Positions 52,828-61,892 of a DNA stretch of 64,000 bases are shown piece by piece. Below the pieces are notes generated by a model. That model was given only the letters and a program-made list of their open reading frames with translations, had not been told where the DNA came from and ran no database searches. This stretch comes from Pseudomonas sp. UBA4617 (GTDB lineage: Bacteria; Pseudomonadota; Gammaproteobacteria; Pseudomonadales; Pseudomonadaceae): the NCBI RefSeq assembly GCF_002386445.1, contig NZ_DGIR01000021.1:124001-188000 (forward strand), read 5' to 3'. Numbering within the stretch: the first letter of the stretch is position 1; each line of letters begins with the position of its first letter. The translations under genes and the position numbers were made by a program.

Positions 52828-53914
52828 ACGACAGCCAGCTCATCAGCCACATGAACAAGCGGGCCAGCAGGTTCAACGGGTTACCTTCGCTGGGCAGGGC
52901 CATGACTTCGGCCTGTCCGCCAACCCGCAGCCCGCTCTTGTCCTGCAACTGGTCACGCTCGAGTTCGACGATGACCGGGAAGCGTTGCGCCGAACGCAGC
53001 CACTCGCGGCTGTTCTGCACGGTCGGCAGCGTGCCCGGCGGGGTGCTCTGGCCCACGCTCACACCGTAGCCGATGCTGCGAACGTGGCCCTTCAATACCG
53101 TGCCCGGCAGTGCGTCGAGCACCACCAGCACCGGAGTGTCGGGGCGCAGGCGGCCGAGATTGTTCTCGGTCATGTCGGCAGTTATCCACACGTCATGGAT
53201 GGCGATCAGGGTCAGCATCGGGCTGCCGGCGCCGACATAGTGGCCGACGTCGGTACGCAGGTCAGTGATCAAGCCGTTCGCATCGGCACGCACCACCGTG
53301 CGTGCCAGGTCCAGGCGGGCCTTTTCCACATTCGCCGCGGCACTGCGCAACTGGGCGTTGTCATCCTGCGCCCCACCCTGCTGCTCCCGCGCCCGCTCCA
53401 CTTCGGCACGGGCTGCCGCCACCTGGCTGACAGCCTGGTCGCGAGTGGCCTGGGCGCTTTCCAGGCGGCGCACCGATACCGTACCCGGGTCTTCGTCGAT
53501 CAGGCGCTTGAGCCGTTCGGCGTCCTGCCGCGCCTTGCGCTCGTTGGCCTGCGCCGCGACCAACGCCGCCTGTGCCGAATCGATGCCAGCCGTGTGCGCG
53601 CCGATCTGCCGGCGCACCGCGTCCAGGTCGGCCTCGGCACGCGCCAGGGCAATGCGGTACTGCTCCTGGTCCAGCTCGAACAGCACATCGCCCCGGCGCA
53701 CTTCCTGGTTGTTGCCCACCGCCACGCGCTTCACCTGGCCGGCCACCTCGGCACTGACCGGTATCACATAGGCCTGCAGGCGGGCCTGCTGGGTGTAGGG
53801 CGTGAAGCGGTCGGCCAGCAGGTACCAGAGCAGGCTCACGGCAATCAGCAGCAATATCCAGCGCATGCCGCGATCGGGGGCGGCCGGGGGCGGCGTCGGC
53901 GCAGCGTCACTCAT
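52817..53914 (-). CDS. HlyD-family membrane-fusion protein
   Basis: Protein of 365 aa. One N-terminal membrane anchor (ILLLIAVSLLWYLLA, residues 15-30) precedes a barrel-sandwich/lipoyl segment (VIPVSAEVAGQVKRVAVGNN), a long coiled coil (about 90-190, many Ala/Arg/Glu), and a second lipoyl half (VRADANGLITDLRTDVGHYV). It links inner- and outer-membrane parts of an efflux pump. Its ATG overlaps the NodT-type stop as ATGA, and its end overlaps DUF2955. Confidence 0.92.
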   Translation of the reverse strand: MSDAAPTPPPAAPDRGMRWILLLIAVSLLWYLLADRFTPYTQQARLQAYVIPVSAEVAGQVKRVAVGNNQEVRRGDVLFELDQEQYRIALARAEADLDAVRRQIGAHTAGIDSAQAALVAAQANERKARQDAERLKRLIDEDPGTVSVRRLESAQATRDQAVSQVAAARAEVERAREQQGGAQDDNAQLRSAAANVEKARLDLARTVVRADANGLITDLRTDVGHYVGAGSPMLTLIAIHDVWITADMTENNLGRLRPDTPVLVVLDALPGTVLKGHVRSIGYGVSVGQSTPPGTLPTVQNSREWLRSAQRFPVIVELERDQLQDKSGLRVGGQAEVMALPSEGNPLNLLARLFMWLMSWLSYAY

Positions 53915-55431
53915 TTCGTTTCACCTTGTGCATGTGCGCTGGGGGCCGGCTCGTCGAGCAGCTCGCCCCAGTCGGTCCGTTGCTGCATCTGCCGGCGCGT
54001 GGCCGGGTCGATCGGCGCGCGGCTGGCGTCCCAACCGCCACCCAGGGCCTTGTACAAGGTCACCAGGCTGCTCACGGCATTGCCGCGGCTGACCAGGTAA
54101 CCGTCCTGTTGCTGCAACAGCAGTTGCTGGGCGTCGAGCACGCGCTGGAAGTCGGCAAAACCTTCACGGTATTGCGAGCTGGCCAGGCTAAACGAGCGTT
54201 GTGCGGCCTGCGAGGCCTGCTCGCGAATGCGCGCGCTCTGCAGCGAGCGCACCAGCCCGCTGGCAGCATCGTCCGCCTCGCGCGCGGCTTCGCGCACACC
54301 CTGGTGGTAGCGCTCGATGAGCTGCTGCAAGCGAGCATCCTCCACACGCACGGCGTTCTTGCGCCGGCCGTAGTCGAACGGGCTCCAGATCAGGCTGGGC
54401 CCGGCGGCCAGGTCGAAGGTGTCAGGCAGGTGACTGGTCGTGACGAAGCTCCAAGCAATGCTGCCCAGCAGGCTCAGCTGGGGATACAGATCGGCCTCGG
54501 CCACCCCGACCAATGCCGATTGTGCGGCCACTGCCTGCTCGGCGGCGCGGATGTCCGGGCGGCGCTGCAGCAGGTTGGCGGGTACGTCCTGCAGTACGGC
54601 ACGGTCCGGCAACGGCAACTGGCCGTGGCCTGCGTCCAGCTGCGGCAACGGCCCGGGTGGCCGGCCGAGCAGCGCACATAGCACGTTGCGCAGGGCATTG
54701 AGCTGGTTGTGGAACTCGGGGATGGTGGCCTGGGTGGCCAGGTATTGGGTACGCGCCTGTTGCCAGTCGAGTTCGTCGTTTTCACCATGGCGGAACAGCC
54801 GTTCGGTAATTTCCAGGCTGCGCGCCTGACGCCGGGCGTTTTCTTCGGCGATATCCAGCCGCGCCTCGACAGTGCGCAGGGCAAAGTAGGTGTCAGCCAC
54901 TTGCGCCCGCAACAGCAGCATGGCATCGGCATAATTGGCCTGGGAGGCGAAGTAGGCAGCATCGGCACTCTCGATGGCGCGGCTGAAGCGCCCCCAGAAG
55001 TCGATTTCCCAGCCGATGTCGAAGCCTGCGCTGGATTGCCAGAACACCGAATCGCGGGCGTTGGCGCTGCCGGACTGGTCCTGCTTCAGGTACAGGCTCT
55101 GGGCACGCAGTTGCTGCAGCTGTGGATAACGCCCGGTCTGCACGATAGCCAGCTGGGCGCGCGCCTCGACGATGCGCAGGCCGGCCACGCGCAGGTTGGC
55201 GTTGTTGGCGTCGGCCTCGGCAATCAGGGCGTCCAGTGCCGGGTCGGCGAACACCGCCCACCACTGGCGCAGGTCGGGCGCGGTGCCCTGCTGGCCGGCC
55301 TGCTTCAGCAAGGGACTATCCCACTTGTGCAGCCAGGGGTCCTGCAGCGGCTGGAAATCCGGGCCGACCTGGCTGCAGCCGGCCAACACGGCAACCAGGC
55401 TCAGGGCACAACCGCAGGCGCGTCCGGGCAT
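53911..55431 (-). CDS. NodT-family outer-membrane efflux lipoprotein
   Basis: Protein of 506 aa. The lipobox VLAGC gives Cys19. Two outer-membrane-efflux repeats follow, with NNANLRVAGLRIVEARAQL near residue 85 and FDLAAGPSLIWSPFDYGRRK later. It forms the TolC-like channel of the tripartite pump with the HlyD and DUF2955 proteins. The start at 55431 gives the correct signal peptide. First gene of that operon, 13 nt after the AI-2E family gene, so the two may be cotranscribed. Confidence 0.92.
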   Translation of the reverse strand: MPGRACGCALSLVAVLAGCSQVGPDFQPLQDPWLHKWDSPLLKQAGQQGTAPDLRQWWAVFADPALDALIAEADANNANLRVAGLRIVEARAQLAIVQTGRYPQLQQLRAQSLYLKQDQSGSANARDSVFWQSSAGFDIGWEIDFWGRFSRAIESADAAYFASQANYADAMLLLRAQVADTYFALRTVEARLDIAEENARRQARSLEITERLFRHGENDELDWQQARTQYLATQATIPEFHNQLNALRNVLCALLGRPPGPLPQLDAGHGQLPLPDRAVLQDVPANLLQRRPDIRAAEQAVAAQSALVGVAEADLYPQLSLLGSIAWSFVTTSHLPDTFDLAAGPSLIWSPFDYGRRKNAVRVEDARLQQLIERYHQGVREAAREADDAASGLVRSLQSARIREQASQAAQRSFSLASSQYREGFADFQRVLDAQQLLLQQQDGYLVSRGNAVSSLVTLYKALGGGWDASRAPIDPATRRQMQQRTDWGELLDEPAPSAHAQGETK

Positions 55432-55444
55432 GGCGAACCCAGCT

Positions 55445-56542
55445 TCAGGCGGTCGGCTCGGCGGGGTTTTCCGGCACCTGCAGCGCCACCCACTGCCAGA
55501 ACAGAACATAGGTGACACCAAGGATTACCGGGCCGATGAACAGGCCGATGATGCCTTTGACCACCATGCCACCGAGCGCACCGATCAGTACCACCGGCAT
55601 CGGCACATCCACCCCGCGCCCCAGCAGCAACGGCTTGAGCACGTTGTCGGCCAGCCCGGCGACGAAGGTGTAGATGGCGAACACGATGGTCGCCACGGTG
55701 AAGCCTTCGGCATTGAAGACATAGATGATCACCGGCAGGGTGATCAGCGTGGCTGGTGCCTGGGCAATCCCCAGCATGAGAATGACGATGGCCAGCATCC
55801 CGGCACCTGGCACCCCTTTGACAACGAAGCCGACACCGATCAGCAACATCTGGATGAAGGCAATGCCGATCACGCCCTGGGCCACGGCACGAATGGTGGC
55901 GGTGCACAGTTTGGCCAGCGGCTTGCCGCGCTCCTCGCCCGATACCCGCATTGCGATGCGCTGCGCGGCGATTTCGCCACGGTCACCGAAGGCCATGATG
56001 ATGCCCGAGACGATGATCGCTGCGATGAACAGCAGGAACGCGCCCCCGGCACTGGCAGCAGCCCCCAGCACCGTGCGCCCGGCGCCCTTGAGTTGCGGCA
56101 TCCACTGGTTCAGCACACCGGCCATGTTTTCCGAAGCCGCCAGCCACAGGGCATGGACTTTCGGCCCGATCATTGGCCAGGTCGCCACCGATTCAGGCGG
56201 TGGCGGCACGCTCCAGGCGCCGCTCTTGAGCAAGGTCACCAGGCTGTCCACCGATTCGCCGATCGACATCACCACCAGGTAGATCGGTACCAGCAGCACG
56301 ACCAGTACCAGCACCACGACCAGGGTCGCCGACAGCCCGTCCTTGAGGCCCGTGCGGCGCTGGATACGGCAATACAGCGGATACAGGGTCACCGCCAGGA
56401 TCACCGACCACAGCATCAGTTCCAGGAATGGCTGAAACGTCTGGAAGGCAAACATCACCAAGGCGGCTATCAGGCCAGCCTTGATGAGCACATCGAGCAA
56501 GCCCCGCGACAGGCCGCTGTCCAGCTTGATACCCGCTTGCAT
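55445..56542 (-). CDS. AI-2E family (PerM-like) transporter
   Basis: Protein of 365 aa with seven or eight membrane helices, matching the AI-2E transporter family: paired N-terminal helices (LIAALVMFAFQTFQPFLELM), a ~100-residue hydrophilic stretch, then a GVIGIAFIQMLLIGVGFVV helix and the C-terminal GPVILGVTYVLF. Members export autoinducer-2 or act as Na+/H+ antiporters, so the substrate is open. It precedes the efflux operon by 13 nt and follows the antiporter gene. Confidence 0.88.
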   Translation of the reverse strand: MQAGIKLDSGLSRGLLDVLIKAGLIAALVMFAFQTFQPFLELMLWSVILAVTLYPLYCRIQRRTGLKDGLSATLVVVLVLVVLLVPIYLVVMSIGESVDSLVTLLKSGAWSVPPPPESVATWPMIGPKVHALWLAASENMAGVLNQWMPQLKGAGRTVLGAAASAGGAFLLFIAAIIVSGIIMAFGDRGEIAAQRIAMRVSGEERGKPLAKLCTATIRAVAQGVIGIAFIQMLLIGVGFVVKGVPGAGMLAIVILMLGIAQAPATLITLPVIIYVFNAEGFTVATIVFAIYTFVAGLADNVLKPLLLGRGVDVPMPVVLIGALGGMVVKGIIGLFIGPVILGVTYVLFWQWVALQVPENPAEPTA

Positions 56543-56581
56543 GCTTCACCTCCGAACTTCAGCCAAGCCGTGTGGCGCGAT

Positions 56582-57778
56582 TCACTTGCCCGTTCCAGGG
56601 CTTGCCCGGGCGGGGCTGTCGTCAGCCAGTCGCCGCGCCAGGGCCAGCATTATCAAAGGCACCACTGCCATCGACAGGGTGATGGCCAGTACCAACAGGT
56701 CGTGCACCTGCTGCGCCAGCACCTGATGCGCCAGCGCCAACTTGAACACCACGAAGGCAAATTCGCCGCCAGAGGCCAGCACCACGCCAAGGCACAGCGC
56801 CTGCGCCTGGTCGAGGCCACCGGCCGTACGCCCCAGGCCATACAGCAGCGGCAGCTTGATGGCCACCAGTAACAGCGTCAGCCCCAGCACCAGCAGCGGC
56901 AGGTCGAACAGCAGGCGCAGGTCGGCGCTCATGCCAACGCCGACGAAGAACAGCCCCAGCAGCAGGCCCTTGAGCGGCTCGATCTGGGCCTCCAGTTCAT
57001 GCCGGAAAGGCGACTCGGCCATCAGCACGCCGGCGAGAAAGGCTCCCAGGGCCATCGACACGCCCACATGCTCCATCACCCAGGCCGTGCCCAGCACTAC
57101 CAGCAAGGCAGTAGCGGTCGACAACTCCGGCAGGCCGGAGCCGACCGTCCACTTGAATACCGGGCTCAACAGATAGCGGCCAAAGACGATCAATGTGCCA
57201 AGGCCTACCGCCACCGCCAGCAGCGGCCAGGCGCCTTCATCGGCAGTGCTGACGTTGCCACCGAGCAGCGGTACCACGGCGATCAATGGAATGGCAGCGA
57301 TATCCTGGAACAGCAGGATGGCCACGGCCAGGCGCCCGTGTGGCTTGCCAAGGTCCTTGCGCTCGGCCAGCACCTGCAGGCCGAAGGCCGTCGACGACAA
57401 CGCCAACCCGAGGCCGAGCACGATGGCGGCGGCCTGCGACTGGCCGAACGCGAAATACGCCACCATGCCCAGCGCGACGGCGGTCAGCCCGACCTGCAGC
57501 GAACCAACGCCAAACAACGCCCGGCGCATGGTCCACAGGCGCTGTGGTGACAGCTCCAGGCCAATGACGAACAACAGCATGACCACGCCCATTTCCGATA
57601 ACCGCGCCACGTTCTCGGGGTTGTCGAGCAGCCCGAGCACGGAGGGGCCGATGAGGATGCCGGCCAGCAGATAGCCCGGCACTGCACCCATTTTCAGACG
57701 CTGAGCCAGCGGTACCAGAAGCACCACGGCCAGCAGGAACACCACCGTCGCCTGTAGCAGGCTGCCGTCATGTGGCAT
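56582..57778 (-). CDS. CPA2-family cation:proton antiporter
   Basis: Protein of 398 aa with 12-13 membrane helices of the Kef/CPA2 type: GYLLAGILIGPSVLGLLDNP, LALSSTAFGLQVLAERKD and LGAFLAGVLMAESPFRHELE are family landmarks. There is no C-terminal TrkA-N/RCK domain, unlike full KefB/KefC (about 600 aa), so it lacks nucleotide gating. Likely exchanges K+ or Na+ for H+. Transcribed in the same direction as AI-2E gene, 40 nt before it. Confidence 0.88.
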   Translation of the reverse strand: MPHDGSLLQATVVFLLAVVLLVPLAQRLKMGAVPGYLLAGILIGPSVLGLLDNPENVARLSEMGVVMLLFVIGLELSPQRLWTMRRALFGVGSLQVGLTAVALGMVAYFAFGQSQAAAIVLGLGLALSSTAFGLQVLAERKDLGKPHGRLAVAILLFQDIAAIPLIAVVPLLGGNVSTADEGAWPLLAVAVGLGTLIVFGRYLLSPVFKWTVGSGLPELSTATALLVVLGTAWVMEHVGVSMALGAFLAGVLMAESPFRHELEAQIEPLKGLLLGLFFVGVGMSADLRLLFDLPLLVLGLTLLLVAIKLPLLYGLGRTAGGLDQAQALCLGVVLASGGEFAFVVFKLALAHQVLAQQVHDLLVLAITLSMAVVPLIMLALARRLADDSPARASPGTGK

Positions 57779-57814
57779 AGGTTTGCACCCTTGCTGCTCC
57801 CCGCAGGGGAGGGA

Positions 57815-58633
57815 TCAGAAACGCTCTTCGACCACTTTGAACGGGTAGGCAACGGCCTTGTACTTGCCGATCTTGCCGCGCTTGGGCAGCTTCACCGTCT
57901 GCTCCTGGGTGATGTCCTTGTAGGGGATGCGGCCGAGCATGTGGCTGATGATGTTCAGTCGGGCGCGCCGCTTGTCGTTGGAGTGGGCCATGAACCAGGG
58001 CGCCCAGGCGCTGTCCGACGCGGCAAACATCTCATCACGGGCCTGGGTGTAGTCATCCCAGCGGGTGTAGGACTTGAGGTCCATGGGCGACAGCTTCCAC
58101 AGCTTGCGGCCGTCATTGATGCGGTCCTGCAGACGCCGGGTCTGCTCTTCGGCGCTGACCTCCAGCCAGTACTTGATGAGGATGATGCCCGACTCGACCA
58201 TGACCTTCTCGAACAGCGGTACGCCAGCGAGAAAGCGGTCGGCCTGTTCGCTCGAGCAGAAGCCCATCACCCGTTCGACCCCGGCACGGTTGTACCAGCT
58301 GCGATCGAAGATCACCACTTCACCTGCGGCCGGCAGATGACCGACATAGCGCTGCAGGTACATCTGGGTTTTTTCCCGCTCGGTCGGTGCCGGCAACGCC
58401 ACCACCCGGAAGACCCGCGGGCTGACGCGCTCGGTGATGGCCTTGATGGTGCCGCCCTTGCCAGCGCCGTCGCGGCCTTCGAAGACAATGCAGACCTTCA
58501 GGCCCTTGGCCACCACCCACTCCTGCAGTTTCACCAGCTCCACATGCAGGCGCTTGAGTTGCTTCTCGTATGCCTTGCTGCTTAGCTTTTCCGGTTGTTC
58601 AAGGGTGGTTTTATTCCTGGACGGCTTCGGCAT
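57815..58633 (-). CDS. ppk2: polyphosphate kinase 2
   Basis: Protein of 272 aa, a single-domain PPK2. Walker A is EGRDGAGKGG (Lys59), Walker B is FDRSWYNRAGVERVMGFC, and a lid module follows. PPK2 transfers phosphate between polyphosphate and nucleotides, typically making GTP or ATP from the diphosphates. The basic N-terminus KPSRNK may aid polyphosphate binding. Subclass (I versus III) is not decided. Transcribed as a single gene. Confidence 0.93.
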   Translation of the reverse strand: MPKPSRNKTTLEQPEKLSSKAYEKQLKRLHVELVKLQEWVVAKGLKVCIVFEGRDGAGKGGTIKAITERVSPRVFRVVALPAPTEREKTQMYLQRYVGHLPAAGEVVIFDRSWYNRAGVERVMGFCSSEQADRFLAGVPLFEKVMVESGIILIKYWLEVSAEEQTRRLQDRINDGRKLWKLSPMDLKSYTRWDDYTQARDEMFAASDSAWAPWFMAHSNDKRRARLNIISHMLGRIPYKDITQEQTVKLPKRGKIGKYKAVAYPFKVVEERF

Positions 58634-58756
58634 GGCGCGCTCCTGGGGCGGTTGAGGTGTCAGTATGGTCGATCCATGGCGATTTGCCGCTTCGCTTGTT
58701 GTGACCCCAGGTTTTGCGCCTAGCCGATTGATCTGGTGGGCGTTCGGCTGACTGCA

Positions 58757-58805
58757 AGAGCGGGTTACCCGCTCGCACAGGGAACGGTGTAGCCGCGAGG
58801 CGGGT
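58757..58805. repeat. REP-like sequence between ppk2 and ycaC-type genes
   Basis: GAGCGGGTTACCCGCTCGCA followed by CAGGG (58757-58782), then a degenerate GCCGCGAGGCGGGTTTACTC, form a partial REP pair ending at the stop of the downstream hydrolase gene. Confidence 0.6.
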
Positions 58806-59426
58806 TTACTCGGCCAGCTTGTTGTAGCTGGTCATCAGGTTGCGGTAGTCCGGAATATGGTTGGAGAACAGGGTGCCCAGGCCTTCGATGTCGTTGCGCC
58901 AGTCGCGATGCAGCTCGCAGGCCACGCCGAACCAGGTCATCAACTGCGCCCCGGCTGCCTCCATGCGCCGCCAGGCCGAGTCACGGGTCAGTTCGTTGAA
59001 GGTCCCGGAGGCGTCGGTGACGACGAACACCTCGAAGCCCTCCTCCAGCGCCGACAGTGCCGGAAAGGCCACACACACTTCGGTGACAACACCAGCGATC
59101 AGCAACTGCTTCTTGCCGGTGGCCTTGACCGCATTGACGAAGTCCTCGTTGTCCCACGCATTGATGTTGCCGGGGCGGGCAATGTACGGGGCGTCGGGGA
59201 ACTGTTCTTTCAGTTCAGGCACCAGCGGGCCGTTGGGGCCGGTTTCGAAACTGGTGGTGAGAATGGTCGGCAGCTTGAAGTACTTGGCCAGGTCTGACAG
59301 GGCCAGCACATTGTTCTTGAAGCGGTCGGGGTCGATGTCCCTCACCAGCGAGAGCAGGCCGGTCTGGTGATCGACCAGCAGCACAGCGGTGTTGTTCTTG
59401 TCCAGACGCTTGTATTGGAAGGCCAT
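58806..59426 (-). CDS. ycaC: isochorismatase-family hydrolase (YcaC-like)
   Basis: Protein of 206 aa, very close to E. coli YcaC in pattern. Asp19 in LLVDHQTGLL and the nucleophile Cys118 in GVVTEVCVAFPAL are visible, and YIARPGNINAWDNEDF matches YcaC. The cysteine hydrolase forms an octamer in relatives; the physiological substrate is unknown. Transcribed alone; its promoter lies in the 467-nt gap upstream. Confidence 0.9.
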   Translation of the reverse strand: MAFQYKRLDKNNTAVLLVDHQTGLLSLVRDIDPDRFKNNVLALSDLAKYFKLPTILTTSFETGPNGPLVPELKEQFPDAPYIARPGNINAWDNEDFVNAVKATGKKQLLIAGVVTEVCVAFPALSALEEGFEVFVVTDASGTFNELTRDSAWRRMEAAGAQLMTWFGVACELHRDWRNDIEGLGTLFSNHIPDYRNLMTSYNKLAE

Positions 59427-59893
59427 GACGGGTCTCCTTGCTTCGGCAGGTTGGGACTATCAGCGTAGGCAAGGTTCAGCCGCAGGGAATACCGCCAGTC
59501 GGTTGCCCGGGGCCGGTGGCACGGGGCGCTGCGCGCACGGCTTGCGAAACGACCAGCGCCGCCACGCCAGCCGCCGACGCATGAATAACTGAAGTGGATC
59601 CAGGAGCGGGGCAAGCAACCTATTTCGCAACCCGCCGATACCGATGTTTGGGACTGCGAGGAGACTCAGGGTCGGTCAGCGTCACCGTCAACGGTGGTGT
59701 GGGTAATCGCTCATTGCCTGCAGCCCGTTGGAATCAGGCGTCACCTTAATCCCCTGCGCGCGCGAGGCTAAAGGTAACGCAGCCATCACTTCACGAATTC
59801 CTGAACTGATTATTTGCCGATAGCGATTTTTCCGCCCGCCGAGCGCCACCAGAATCGCTTCACCATAATCACAAGAACCGTGAGGCCACTTCC
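59427..59893. other. gene-free spacer with divergent promoters
   Basis: This 467-nt gap separates divergent ycaC-type and NTF2-like genes. No supported gene is present. A minus-strand frame (59688-59906) ends SDYPHHR but lacks a ribosome site and codon bias. Base composition is lower in GC than flanking genes in the 59800-59880 part. Confidence 0.5.
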
Positions 59894-60283
59894 GTGGACC
59901 AGACACTCCAGGTACGCCAAGCCGCCGCCGAACTCGTTGCCGCGTTCGCCAGCAACGATACCGCCCGTTATTTCGCCTGCTTCAGCGAAGACGCCACCTT
60001 CCTGTTCCACACCTTGCCGCAGCCCCTGCTGACACGCCGTGCCTATGAAGAACTGTGGGCGCAGTGGCAGGCCGAGGGCTTTGCCGTGCTCGCCTGTGAA
60101 TCAGGCAATGCCCAGATCAGCCTGCAAGGCGAGGTGGCGATCTTCATGCATGACGTTGCCACGCACATCCGCAGTGCCGGCGAAGAGCACCAGCTGAGCG
60201 AACGCGAGACCATCGTCTTCCGCCGCCACGGTGAACAATGGCTGGCGTGCCACGAGCACCTGTCGGTCGTGTCTGCGAGCTGA
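59894..60283 (+). CDS. NTF2/SnoaL-like (DUF4440-type) protein
   Basis: Protein of 129 aa starting at GTG 59894, with GAGG 8 nt upstream. The alpha+beta cone fold of the NTF2-like superfamily is suggested by VAAFASNDTARYFACFSEDA and the C-terminal ETIVFRRHGEQWLACHEHLS. Such proteins are small isomerases, dehydratases or ligand binders; the reaction is unknown. It lies upstream of a cytosine/purine-type permease and an aldehyde dehydrogenase, with which it probably acts. Confidence 0.83.
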   Translation: MDQTLQVRQAAAELVAAFASNDTARYFACFSEDATFLFHTLPQPLLTRRAYEELWAQWQAEGFAVLACESGNAQISLQGEVAIFMHDVATHIRSAGEEHQLSERETIVFRRHGEQWLACHEHLSVVSAS

Positions 60284-60379
60284 TCTTCATTCTTCCTGCG
60301 GCCTTGCCGCCCTGCCATCGCACCCACAAGAAGGCCCGCGCACCGCGCCGGCCCACAACAACCGCGCTGGAGCATCACC

Positions 60380-61879
60380 ATGAGCCACTCGACCGCTATC
60401 GAGACCAACGGCGTCGAACAGATCCCTGAAGATCAACGCGACGCTTCCCCGCTGGACCTGTTCCGCCTGATCTTCGGCGGTGCCAATACCTTTGCCACGG
60501 CGGTGCTGGGCAGCTTCCCGGTACTGTTCGGGCTGTCGTTCCAGGCCGGGGTGTGGGCGATCCTGCTTGGCGTCGGCGTTGGCGCCCTGATCCTTGCACC
60601 AATGGGCCTGTTCGGCGCACTCAACGGCACCAACAACGCGGTGTCGTCGGGCGCGCATTTTGGCGTGCACGGGCGCATCGTCGGCTCGTTCCTGTCGCTG
60701 CTCACCGCGGTGGCGTTCTTCTCGCTGTCGGTATGGAGCTCCGGGGACGCCCTGGTGGGCGGTGCCAAGCGCCTGGCCGGCCTGCCGGAAACCGACCTCA
60801 CCCTGGGCCTGGCCTACGGCCTGTTCGCGGTACTGGTGCTGGTGGTGTGCATCTTCGGCTTCCGCTTCATGCTGTGGGTCAACAAGGTGGCCGTGTGGGC
60901 TTCGAGCCTGCTGTTCCTGCTCGGCATCGTCGCCTTTGCCGGGCCGTTCGACGCCGGTTACGCCGGCAGCGTCAACCTCGGCCAGGCGGGCTTCTGGGCG
61001 GCATTCATCGGTGCGGCGATCCTGGCCATGAGCAACCCGGTGTCGTTCGGCGCGTTCCTCGGTGACTGGTCGCGCTACATCCCGCGAGAAACGCCCAAGG
61101 CGCGCATCATGCTGGCGGTGATCGCGGCCCAGGCCGCGACGCTGATCCCGTTCCTGTTCGGCCTGTGCACGGCCACGCTGGTGGCGACCCAGGCCCCCGA
61201 CTATATCGCCGCCAACAACTACGTCGGTGGCCTGCTGGCAGTGGCGCCAAGCTGGTTCTTCCTGCCGGTGTGCCTGATTGCCGTGATTGGCGGCATGTCC
61301 ACCGGCACCACCGCGCTGTATGGCACCGGCCTGGACATGTCCAGCGTGTTCCCGCGCCTGCTCAGCCGTGCCGGCGCCACCCTGCTGATCGGGTTGCTGG
61401 CGATCGGCTTCATCTTCATCGGCCGCTTCACCTTCAACCTGGTGCAGAGCGTGTCGACCTTCGCCGTGCTGATCATCACCTGCACCAGCCCATGGATGGT
61501 GATCATGATCCTCGGCCTGGTCACCCGCCGCGGCTTCTACCATGCCGACGACCTGCAGGTGTTCACCCGCGGCCAGCGTGGCGGCCATTACTGGTTCCTG
61601 CATGGCTGGAACTGGCGCGGCATGGGCGCGTGGATCCCCAGCGCGGCAGTCGGCCTGTGCTTTGTCAACCTGCCGGGGCAGTTCGTCGGCCCACTGGGTG
61701 ACCTGGCGGGTGGCATCGACCTGAGCCTGCCGGTCACCTTGGGCCTGGCCGGCGTGCTGTACCTGGTACTGCTCAACCTGTTCCCCGAACCTGCTGGCGT
61801 GTATGGCCCCCAGGGCCCGCGTTGGGTGCGTTGCAAAAGCGCCGCGCATACGCCGGTAACCACTGCCGAAATGGCCTGA
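60380..61879 (+). CDS. NCS1-family (CodB-like) nucleobase permease
   Basis: Protein of 499 aa with about 12 membrane helices of the nucleobase:cation symporter-1 family. Visible landmarks are RLIFGGANTFATAVLGSFPV, GALNGTNNAVSSGAHFGVHG and NPVSFGAFLGDWSRYIPRET. It imports a small nitrogen compound such as cytosine, a purine, hydantoin or a related amine across the inner membrane. The neighbouring aldehyde dehydrogenase suggests an aminated substrate that yields an aldehyde. GGAG precedes the ATG. Confidence 0.87.
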   Translation: MSHSTAIETNGVEQIPEDQRDASPLDLFRLIFGGANTFATAVLGSFPVLFGLSFQAGVWAILLGVGVGALILAPMGLFGALNGTNNAVSSGAHFGVHGRIVGSFLSLLTAVAFFSLSVWSSGDALVGGAKRLAGLPETDLTLGLAYGLFAVLVLVVCIFGFRFMLWVNKVAVWASSLLFLLGIVAFAGPFDAGYAGSVNLGQAGFWAAFIGAAILAMSNPVSFGAFLGDWSRYIPRETPKARIMLAVIAAQAATLIPFLFGLCTATLVATQAPDYIAANNYVGGLLAVAPSWFFLPVCLIAVIGGMSTGTTALYGTGLDMSSVFPRLLSRAGATLLIGLLAIGFIFIGRFTFNLVQSVSTFAVLIITCTSPWMVIMILGLVTRRGFYHADDLQVFTRGQRGGHYWFLHGWNWRGMGAWIPSAAVGLCFVNLPGQFVGPLGDLAGGIDLSLPVTLGLAGVLYLVLLNLFPEPAGVYGPQGPRWVRCKSAAHTPVTTAEMA

Positions 61880-61892
61880 CTGGAAACCGACC

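Noticed and set aside
59688..59906. A 72-codon minus-strand frame between ycaC-type and NTF2-like genes
   Set aside because: No ribosome site, weak codon bias and no recognisable family; it also overlaps the start of the NTF2-like gene. It may be chance or an old remnant, not enough to annotate.
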